DNA of 5,560 nucleotides from contig DBPV01000048.1 in the NCBI GenBank assembly GCA_002304995.1, positions 1-5,560 of the forward strand, in the 5' to 3' direction. Positions 1 through 5,310 of the stretch are shown here, piece after piece. The notes below the pieces were generated by a model. The model worked only from the letters and a program-made list of their open reading frames with translations, made no database searches and was not told where the DNA came from. The position numbers were made by a program, and so were the translations under genes. Within the stretch, counting starts at the first letter, position 1. Each line of letters opens with the position of its first letter. The DNA is from Syntrophaceae bacterium UBA1411. Lineage in GTDB: Bacteria > Desulfobacterota > Syntrophia > Syntrophales > Smithellaceae.

Positions 1-259
1 ACACCAGGCCCGGTTTCTGTCGCTTCTTCACCGACTCAACCGCGAACGGCAGATGACGGTGATCTTCGTGACGCACGACATCAATCTGGCCGCGCAAAAC
101 GCCCACCGGCTTCTTTTGCTGTACAACGGAAAAAAATATGCTATAGGAACTCCCGCGGACGTTTTGACCGCGCAAACTTTGAAGGAGGTTTACGACGTCG
201 CCGTCGGAATCGATCAGAATCCGCACGACGGATCGCCCCGCGTCACGTTGTTGACCTGA
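1..259 (+). CDS. btuD: ABC transporter ATP-binding protein, C-terminal end (BtuD/FecE-type, probable cobamide importer ATPase); 5' partial
   Basis: Only the last 85 codons are present; the reading frame is open from base 2 and stops at TGA 257-259. The fragment starts just after where the Walker B/D-loop would be, with a helix beginning HQARFLSLLHRL. Next comes the H-loop (switch) histidine in VIFVTHD (His codon at 74-76), and then the usual tail of this class: LAAQNAHRLLLLYNGKKYAIGTPADVL followed by an EVYDV segment, given here as family-typical landmarks. This arrangement is characteristic of ATPases of the iron-siderophore/B12/heme importer family. They work as a homodimer on the cytoplasmic face of a BtuC/FecD-like permease. 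The B12 assignment rests on context: a cobalamin riboswitch, a TonB receptor and a periplasmic binding protein follow directly. Walker A, Walker B and the signature motif lie outside the window, so an iron-chelate role cannot be excluded from this piece alone. The permease gene is probably further left. Confidence 0.85.
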   Translation, partial: HQARFLSLLHRLNRERQMTVIFVTHDINLAAQNAHRLLLLYNGKKYAIGTPADVLTAQTLKEVYDVAVGIDQNPHDGSPRVTLLT

Positions 260-262
260 CTC

Positions 263-408
263 GACCGTTCAATAAAAGGAAGCCGGTGCAAATCCGGCGC
301 TGCCCCGCAACTGTAAGCGGAACGAACTCCAGGGAAAGCCACTGATCATCGCGATCGGGAAGGCATGGACAGTAGGTCGCCGCAAGCCAGGAGACTTGAT
401 GAACGGTT
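263..408 (+). promoter_or_regulatory. Cobalamin riboswitch aptamer (class I, adenosylcobalamin type)
   Basis: The conserved blocks occur in the expected order. A GCCGG/CCGGC hairpin at 282-286/294-298 is followed by the core CCCCGCAACTGTAAGCGG at 303-320. The pair GCCACTG (338-344) and GGGAAGGC (357-364) is the peripheral element typical of adenosylcobalamin-binding class I. The B12 box GCCAGGAGAC lies at 386-395. Closing helix P1 is a perfect 8-bp match, 264-271 (ACCGTTCA) with 400-407 (TGAACGGT), extendable by a G-U pair 263/408. Riboswitches of this family normally switch expression off when the cofactor is plentiful; the target here is the receptor gene starting at 451. The aptamer begins 3 nt after the upstream ATPase stop, so it either sits inside a longer operon mRNA or is served by a promoter within the ATPase coding region. 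I found no convincing -35/-10 pair there. Confidence 0.95.
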
Positions 409-414
409 CAACGC

Positions 415-445
415 TTTTCTTTAATCCCGAGGGGGGAAAGGAAAA
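415..445 (+). promoter_or_regulatory. Putative riboswitch expression platform: hairpin occluding the btuB ribosome binding site
   Basis: By eye, 415-422 (TTTTCTTT) pairs with 438-445 (AAGGAAAA; one G-U). After an AA bulge at 423-424, 425-428 (TCCC) pairs with 434-437 (GGGA), closing a GAGGG loop. The 12-bp stem buries the AAAGGA Shine-Dalgarno sequence (437-442), which lies 8 nt before the ATG at 451. No run of T follows the stem, so it does not look like an intrinsic terminator; control of translation initiation fits better. The stem is A-U rich at its base, so it could be opened by a competing structure. Assignment as the switching element is inference and no folding energy was computed. 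Confidence 0.55.
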
Positions 446-450
446 CCACC

Positions 451-2544
451 ATGAAACCGTTCCTGCTTTTTTTTCTGTTGTTGTCTCTTTTTTCCGCAGA
501 GCCGCTCCAGGCCGCAGCTCCCAAAGTCGAAGAACCCGTTACGCTGGAAGAAGTCATCGTCACCGCGACGCGCGACGCCCAGGAGGTCCGCAAAACCCCC
601 GCGAACGTCACCGTCATCACCGCCGCGGACATTGAAAAAACCGGCGCGACAACGGTCGTCGAGGTTCTCGACCGCCTGGAGGGCATCCAGTTTCGCACCT
701 TCAGCGGCAATCCCTCGCAGGCCTACATCGACATGCGCGGCACGGGCGGCGACAATCCGTTCGGCAAAACGCTCGTCATGCTGGACGGGCGGCGCCTCAA
801 CCGCACCGACATGGCGTCGATCAACTGGCTGCAGACGCCGGTCCACATGATCGAGCGCATCGAAATCGTCCGCGGCCCCGGCAGCGTGCTCTACGGAGAC
901 GCGGCCATCGGCGGTGTCATCAATATCATTCCCAAAAAGGGGAAAGGCAGGCCGGTGGCCAACGCCTCCGTGCTGGCGGGCAGCTACGGCCTGCACAACG
1001 AACGGATCGGCGTCACGGGCGCGGCAGGGTCGTGGACCTACGCCCTGGTCGGCGAAAACAATTTCAGCTCCGGATACCGCGACCGGTCCAAATACACGGC
1101 CCAGGGCGGCGGCTTCGACGTCGGTTACGCGGCGCACGATTTGCTGAACGTCTCTTTGGGCGTCTCGTTCAACCGGACCGACTATCAGATGCCGGGCGCT
1201 CTGACCAAAGATCAGATGCGGCAGGACCGGCGGCAGTACCAGCCCGCCATGCCCGCATACTTTATGAACGCCAACGACAACAACGACGGCCGCGACAAGT
1301 ACACCAACGTGAACCTGGGCGTGAAATCCTTCTGGGGCCGCCTGGGACAGATGGACATCCATTTTCTCTACGGCCGGAAAGACCTGGAAACCAACATGCC
1401 GTCCTGGGCCTCGTCCTGGTCCCCATACTCCTATGTGTATTCGGACACATCCGCCGAAACGTACGGCATCGCGCCCAAGTACGTTCTGGAAAGAGACATC
1501 GGCAGCTTCCGCAACAAAGTCACCGCGGGCATCGATTATTACCAGGAGCCCTATCAAAAGATTTTTTTCAACGACCGGGAAAGAACGCGCAGGCTGAGCC
1601 GGGCGAAGCTTCGGCGGGAAAGCGCGGGCGCCTACATCCGCGACGAATTCAGCCCGTTTAAAAACCTGGTGGTGAGCGCCGGCTACCGTTTCGAGGAAAC
1701 GGCGGTTTCCGGCTCCAACACGGATTTCGCCACGCCGACCAACGATTTCGACAACCGCAAAACCTACCGCGCCCAGGCCTACGAAGCGGGCCTCACCTGG
1801 CTGTGGGGTCAGAAATCAAAAGCGTACGCCCGCTACGCGACGGTGTACCGGATTCCCTTTCTGGATGAAATCGCCTCTTTCAACGGCTACGGCGCTCCGT
1901 CGCCCTTTCTCGTGGGACTGGACAAGGAAAAGGGAAAAAGCTTTGAAATCGGCTCCGAATACTTTCCGCTGAAAAATCTCAAGCTGGCCGTGACGCTGTA
2001 CCGCCTCGACATGGAGGATGAAATCCAGTATTTCATCTACGATCCGATTCTGTATTTGGGCGAAAACCGCAACGTCGGCAAAACCCGCCACGACGGAGCG
2101 GAAATTTCCGTATCGTACCTGTGGGAAAAGACGCTCCGGGTGTATGGCAATTTCACCTACGCCAAGGCCACGTTTGAAGCCGGCCAGTTCAACAAAAAAG
2201 AAATACCGATGGTGCCCAACCGCCTCATGCACGCCGGCGTGGAAATTTTCCTTCCGCACGCCGTCACGCTCCGGACCGAAGTGCGCCACACGGGCGACGC
2301 CTACCTGTCCGGCGACAACGACAACAACACGGAAAAGCTGGAAGCCTACACGCTGCTCAACGCTTACCTGTTTTACAAGCCGGCGTTCGGCAGGCTGCAG
2401 ATGACGGTGTTTGCCGCCGTGGAAAACCTGACGGATACGCGCTACTGCTCCTTCGGCCTCGACTACGCCCAGTACGGCATGCCCAATTTCTACTATCCCA
2501 TGCCGGGAAGAACGTTCAAGGGAGGACTGTCCTTTGAATTTTAA
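451..2544 (+). CDS. btuB: TonB-dependent outer-membrane receptor, BtuB-like (cobamide/corrinoid uptake)
   Basis: This 697-residue protein is predicted to bring cobamides across the outer membrane using TonB energy. It begins with a Sec signal peptide (hydrophobic residues 3-15, likely cleavage near QAAA, residues 20-23). A TonB box EEVIVTATR follows at 33-41. The plug domain spans roughly 45-165 and contains the hallmark IERIEIVRGPGSVLYGDAAI (134-153) before GGVINII. The rest is a beta-barrel with alternating aromatic strands, ending in GLSFEF with a C-terminal Phe, the usual signal for barrel assembly. It is somewhat longer than the roughly 610-residue E. coli BtuB. Asn/Asp-rich stretches at 273-282 and 622-626 may be extracellular metal-binding loops. 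The ATG at 451 has AAAGGA at 437-442 and puts the signal peptide exactly at the N-terminus. Substrate assignment rests on the riboswitch in its leader and on the neighbouring btuF, cobT and cobS; TonB receptors are hard to assign from sequence alone. Confidence 0.9.
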   Translation: MKPFLLFFLLLSLFSAEPLQAAAPKVEEPVTLEEVIVTATRDAQEVRKTPANVTVITAADIEKTGATTVVEVLDRLEGIQFRTFSGNPSQAYIDMRGTGGDNPFGKTLVMLDGRRLNRTDMASINWLQTPVHMIERIEIVRGPGSVLYGDAAIGGVINIIPKKGKGRPVANASVLAGSYGLHNERIGVTGAAGSWTYALVGENNFSSGYRDRSKYTAQGGGFDVGYAAHDLLNVSLGVSFNRTDYQMPGALTKDQMRQDRRQYQPAMPAYFMNANDNNDGRDKYTNVNLGVKSFWGRLGQMDIHFLYGRKDLETNMPSWASSWSPYSYVYSDTSAETYGIAPKYVLERDIGSFRNKVTAGIDYYQEPYQKIFFNDRERTRRLSRAKLRRESAGAYIRDEFSPFKNLVVSAGYRFEETAVSGSNTDFATPTNDFDNRKTYRAQAYEAGLTWLWGQKSKAYARYATVYRIPFLDEIASFNGYGAPSPFLVGLDKEKGKSFEIGSEYFPLKNLKLAVTLYRLDMEDEIQYFIYDPILYLGENRNVGKTRHDGAEISVSYLWEKTLRVYGNFTYAKATFEAGQFNKKEIPMVPNRLMHAGVEIFLPHAVTLRTEVRHTGDAYLSGDNDNNTEKLEAYTLLNAYLFYKPAFGRLQMTVFAAVENLTDTRYCSFGLDYAQYGMPNFYYPMPGRTFKGGLSFEF
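2520..2525 (+). promoter_or_regulatory. Ribosome binding site that decides the TTG start of btuF
   Basis: GGGAGG lies inside the 3' end of the receptor gene, 8 nt before TTG at 2534-2536. No in-frame ATG lies between here and the signal-peptide core, and starting at this TTG gives a complete signal peptide (two Lys, then a hydrophobic core). Confidence 0.75.
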
Positions 2545-3463
2545 GACAGCCGGCAAAAAATTATTTCCGATCGCCGCGGCGGCTCTGCTGGCAGCGCTCG
2601 CTTGCGCCGGCGGGTCGCTTGCCGCCTCGTTTACCGATGAAACGGGCCGCGCGGTCGGCCTTTCTCCGGCGCCGCAGCGGATCATTTCCCTGGCGCCGGG
2701 CATCACGGAAATCCTGTACGCCCTGGAACTCGACAATCGGATTACCGGCGTGACCACTTTTTGCGACTGGCCGGCGGCGGCGCGCCAAAAGACAAAAATC
2801 GGCGGCTTTACGAATCCCTCGATTGAAAAAATCGTCGCGCTCAGGCCGGATCTGATTCTGGCCACCGCCGACGGCAACCGCCGCGAAACGATCGAACAGC
2901 TCGCCAGGCTCGGCCTGCCCGTTTACGTCATCAATCCGTCTAGCCCCCGGGGCGTCTTGACGAGCATTGCCGGCATCGGCCGGATCACCGGCCGCGAGCC
3001 GCAGGCCCAAAGGCTGGTTTCCGGCCTGGGGCAGCGCCTGGACGCGATTGCCGCGCGGACCGGCGGATTTGAAAAGCCGCGCGTTTTTTTTCAGCTCGGC
3101 CTGGAGCCGATGATTTCGGCGGGCCGGGGAACGCTGATTCACGAAGTCATCATCGCCGCGGGCGGCATCAATGTCGCCGGCGGCGATCTGGCTCACTATC
3201 CCCGCTACAGCGCGGAAGGCATCATCGGTGCGGCGCCGGACATCATCGTTTTCGCGCCGATGGTGAACGATAAAAATTTTAAAGCCGTCCGGGCGTTCTG
3301 GCGCAATTTTCCCAACGTCCCGGCGGTGCAGAACAACCGGATTTACCCGATCGACGCCAATTTGATCAACCGGGCGTCGCCGCGCATTTTTGACGCCGTG
3401 GAAATCCTGGCGCGCCTGTTCCATCCGGAGCCGGCCGGCAGGCAAACCGGGGCGCGCCGTTGA
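2534..3463 (+). CDS. btuF: Periplasmic cobalamin-binding protein, BtuF-like (ABC importer substrate-binding subunit)
   Basis: This 309-residue type-III (helical-backbone) binding protein is predicted to carry corrinoid from the outer-membrane receptor to the BtuCD-type importer. Residues 1-31 form a signal peptide: KTAGKK, then an Ala/Leu core. A cleavage site near SLAAS (28-32) is likeliest; ALAC at 21-24 is a poor lipobox, so a lipoprotein form is possible but less likely. The N-lobe shows RIISLAPGITEILYAL (49-64), TTFCDWP (74-80) and KIGGFTNPSIEKIVALRPDL (88-107). The C-lobe shows AEGIIGAAPDIIV (227-239). Glu59 and Glu228 occupy the positions of the two lobe-surface glutamates that dock onto permease arginines in BtuF/FhuD-type proteins. 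The start is TTG. The first 11 nt overlap the receptor gene, suggesting translational coupling. An iron-chelate or heme ligand is the main alternative on sequence alone; the context favours cobamides. Confidence 0.88.
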   Translation: MNFKTAGKKLFPIAAAALLAALACAGGSLAASFTDETGRAVGLSPAPQRIISLAPGITEILYALELDNRITGVTTFCDWPAAARQKTKIGGFTNPSIEKIVALRPDLILATADGNRRETIEQLARLGLPVYVINPSSPRGVLTSIAGIGRITGREPQAQRLVSGLGQRLDAIAARTGGFEKPRVFFQLGLEPMISAGRGTLIHEVIIAAGGINVAGGDLAHYPRYSAEGIIGAAPDIIVFAPMVNDKNFKAVRAFWRNFPNVPAVQNNRIYPIDANLINRASPRIFDAVEILARLFHPEPAGRQTGARR

Positions 3464-3468
3464 GGAGG
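3464..3468 (+). promoter_or_regulatory. Strong ribosome binding site of cobT, abutting the btuF stop
   Basis: GGAGG follows the btuF stop TGA (3461-3463) without a gap and lies 7 nt before the cobT ATG, across a run of seven T. Ribosomes terminating on btuF would sit directly on it, which favours coupled translation. Confidence 0.8.
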
Positions 3469-3475
3469 TTTTTTT

Positions 3476-4528
3476 ATGATTGAATTTCCCGCCATTCCCC
3501 CGATCGACGCCGCTGCAAGGCGCGCGGCCGAAGCCCGACAAAACGCTCTGACCAAACCGGCGCAAAGCCTCGGCCGCCTGGAGGAGCTTGCCGCCGCGCT
3601 GGCCGGCATGAAGGCCGATCCGTTTCCCCACGTCTCGCGCAAAGCCGTGATTGTGATGGCCGCCGACCACGGCGTCGCGCTTGAGGGCGTGAGCGCCTAT
3701 CCCGCGGAAGTCACCAGGCAGATGGTGCTGAATTTTCTGTCCGGCGGCGCGGCGATTAATGTCCTGGCGCGCCAGGCAGGCGCGGACGTCTGCGTCGTCG
3801 ATATCGGCGTCGCCGCCGACTTCGACGCGACCCTTCCCGGACTGCTGCGCCGGAAGGTGGCCCGCGGAACGCGCAACATGGCCGCAGGACCCGCCATGAC
3901 GCGCAGCCAGGCCAAGGCGGCGATCGCCTGCGGCATGGAAGTGCTCGCCGATGTTGCGGCGCAAGGCGTGGATGTGATCGGCACAGGCGACATGGGCATC
4001 GGCAACACCACTCCCTCTTCGGCCATCGCCGCCGTCTTGACCGGTCTGCCCGTCGCCGCCGTCACCGGACGCGGCACCGGCATTGACGACGAAGCTCTGG
4101 CGCACAAAGTCCGGATTATCGAGCAGGCTCTTGCCGTCAACAGACCCGATCCCGCGGACGCCCTCGACGTACTTGCCAAAGTCGGCGGCCTGGAAATCGC
4201 GGGGCTCGCCGGCGTCATGATCGCCGCTGCATCGCGCCGAATTCCGGTGGTCGTCGACGGTTTCATTTCGACGGCCGCCGCTCTAATCGCGGCCGGCTTG
4301 CTTCCGGACGTCCGCTCCTACCTTATCGCTTCGCATCAGTCGGTGGAGATCGGGCATCGCGCCATGCACAAACACCTGGGGCTTACTCCCCTGCTGGATC
4401 TGGAAATGCGCCTGGGCGAGGGAACGGGCGCGGCGCTGGCCTTTTCCCTTTTGGAGGCCGCCTGCCGCATTCTTCGGGAAATGGCCACGTTTGACGAAGC
4501 AGGCGTAAGCGGTCGGGACGGAACCTGA
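3476..4528 (+). CDS. cobT: Nicotinate-nucleotide--dimethylbenzimidazole phosphoribosyltransferase (CobT)
   Basis: CobT is a cytosolic enzyme that transfers phosphoribose from nicotinate mononucleotide to a lower-ligand base. The resulting alpha-ribotide is used by CobS. The length, 350 residues, is the family norm. Visible motifs are KPAQSLGRLE (27-36), VMAADHGV (60-67), VSAYPAEVT (72-80), NFLSGGAAINVLA (86-98), GTGDMGIGNTTPSSA (169-183), KVGGLEIAGLAGVM (235-248), VVDGFIS (259-265), SHQSVE (286-291) and the signature MRLGEGTGAAL (311-321). Glu315 matches the active-site Glu317 of the Salmonella enzyme. Two things are notable against Salmonella CobT, compared from memory: Asp172 stands where Salmonella has Glu174, and the base pocket has Tyr75, Met83 and Met173 in place of Ser80, Gln88 and Leu175. 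The gene lies 12 nt after btuF. The base actually used cannot be read from sequence with certainty. Confidence 0.97.
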   Translation: MIEFPAIPPIDAAARRAAEARQNALTKPAQSLGRLEELAAALAGMKADPFPHVSRKAVIVMAADHGVALEGVSAYPAEVTRQMVLNFLSGGAAINVLARQAGADVCVVDIGVAADFDATLPGLLRRKVARGTRNMAAGPAMTRSQAKAAIACGMEVLADVAAQGVDVIGTGDMGIGNTTPSSAIAAVLTGLPVAAVTGRGTGIDDEALAHKVRIIEQALAVNRPDPADALDVLAKVGGLEIAGLAGVMIAAASRRIPVVVDGFISTAAALIAAGLLPDVRSYLIASHQSVEIGHRAMHKHLGLTPLLDLEMRLGEGTGAALAFSLLEAACRILREMATFDEAGVSGRDGT

Positions 4529-4581
4529 CTTTTTTTAAAAACGCCGCGCCGGTTGCCGGCGGGAAGAGGAGAGCAATAGTC
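4529..4581 (+). other. cobT-cobS intergenic spacer with a T/A tract and a small GC hairpin
   Basis: This 53-nt gap is the largest between genes downstream of btuB. It holds T7 (4530-4536) followed directly by A5 (4537-4541), then a perfect 6-bp stem CGCCGG/CCGGCG (4547-4552/4556-4561) with a TTG loop. The T tract precedes the hairpin, so this is not a + strand intrinsic terminator; it may be a local mRNA structure or processing point. The cobS ribosome binding site AGGAG (4567-4571) follows, about 10 nt before the ATG. Confidence 0.4.
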
Positions 4582-5310
4582 ATGCGTTCTTTGCGCATCG
4601 CCTTCGGCTTGCTGACGACGCTGCCCGTGGGACTGCCCGAAGACTGGCAGCCCGGCGACAGCGGCCGCGCCGCCTTCTGGTATCCGGTGGTCGGGCTGGC
4701 GGTGGGCGGCCTGGTCTGGCTGGCCTGGCTCGGACTGACCCTGATCTTTCCTTCGCTTGTCGCCGCCGTCCTCGCGCTGGCGGTTTGGGTGGGACTTACC
4801 GGCGGCCTGCACCTCGACGGTCTGGCCGACTGCTGCGACGGTCTGCCCGCTTCCGTTCCCGTGGAAAGACGCCTCGAAATTCTCAAGGATCCGCACCTGG
4901 GAACGTTCGGCGGCATCGGTCTGGTCCTGGTGCTTTTCGCCAAAGCCGCAGCGCTCGCCGCCCTCGCGCCGGCGCAGGGCCTGGGCATTGTCCTTGCGGC
5001 CACCGCCGGCCGCTGGCTGATTCTGCCCGCCGGCCTGCTCCCGCAGGCCCGCCCCGGCGGCATGGGCGCGGATTTCTCCCTGGGCTTCAGACGAAGCGCC
5101 ATGATCCTGTCGGCGGTTTTGCCGCTCGGCCTGGCTTTCCTGCTGGGCGCGCAGGGCTGGATCGCCCTTCTGGCCGCCCTCGCGGCGGCAGGCGCCCTCG
5201 CGTGGCTTGCCTGCGCCCGCCTCACGGGCGTCACAGGCGACGTCTTCGGACTGCTCGTCGAAGTGACGGAAACGGTCATTTTGCTTTCTCTCGCCGGAGG
5301 ACACGGATGA
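4582..5310 (+). CDS. cobS: Adenosylcobinamide-GDP ribazoletransferase (cobalamin 5'-phosphate synthase, CobS)
   Basis: CobS is an integral inner-membrane enzyme that joins adenosylcobinamide-GDP to the alpha-ribazole (phosphate) made via CobT. This is the step that closes the nucleotide loop. The protein has 242 residues, near the usual 245-260. The family signature HLDGLADCCDG (77-87) supplies the acidic, probably Mg2+-binding, residues. It is followed by KDPHLGTFG (102-110), a GRW motif (143-145), and GVTGDVFG with Glu227 and Glu230 near the C-terminus (216-230). Hydrophobic segments at about 33-57, 58-74, 112-130, 134-152, 174-190 and 192-211 fit a multi-pass membrane protein. The N-terminus (IAFGLLTTLPVG) matches the family's conserved start and supports the ATG at 4582. 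The stop TGA overlaps the next gene's ATG (ATGA), so the two are probably translationally coupled. Confidence 0.97.
   Translation: MRSLRIAFGLLTTLPVGLPEDWQPGDSGRAAFWYPVVGLAVGGLVWLAWLGLTLIFPSLVAAVLALAVWVGLTGGLHLDGLADCCDGLPASVPVERRLEILKDPHLGTFGGIGLVLVLFAKAAALAALAPAQGLGIVLAATAGRWLILPAGLLPQARPGGMGADFSLGFRRSAMILSAVLPLGLAFLLGAQGWIALLAALAAAGALAWLACARLTGVTGDVFGLLVEVTETVILLSLAGGHG

Noticed and set aside
116..192. Candidate promoter elements in the ATPase gene (TTGCTG 116-121 with TATGCT 137-142 or TATAGG 142-147; TTGACC 164-169 with no good -10)
   Set aside because: Spacers are 15 or 20 nt for the first and no acceptable -10 exists at 17 nt for the second. The matches are no better than chance in coding sequence.
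455..474. Transcription terminator formed by 401-410/452-462 followed by T8
   Set aside because: The helix encloses a loop region of about 40 nt, is separated from the T run by 4 nt, and the T run encodes Leu/Phe codons of the signal peptide. It is kept only as an RNA-pairing observation, not called as a terminator.
396..635. + strand frame starting in the B12 box region (79 codons), a possible leader peptide
   Set aside because: It begins inside the riboswitch aptamer, runs out of frame through the btuB start and turns Arg/His-rich. There is no separate ribosome binding site and no protein-like character.
421..1557. Long open frame on the - strand (378 codons) opposite the receptor gene
   Set aside because: It lies wholly antisense to a well-supported TonB receptor and its leader. 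It has low-complexity Val/Gly/Arg/His-rich composition and no recognisable motif; GC-rich codon bias opens this frame.
2561..4105. Very long open frame on the - strand (514 codons) opposite btuF and cobT
   Set aside because: It spans two genes with clear family motifs on the + strand. Its product is Arg/Gly/Asp/Ala-rich without domain signatures, so it is a shadow frame of high-GC codons.
4530..4561. Possible intrinsic terminator between cobT and cobS
   Set aside because: The T7 tract is upstream of the GC hairpin on the + strand and a purine-rich RBS follows it. On the - strand, where the orientation would be better, only five T follow after a 5-nt gap and no - strand gene ends there.
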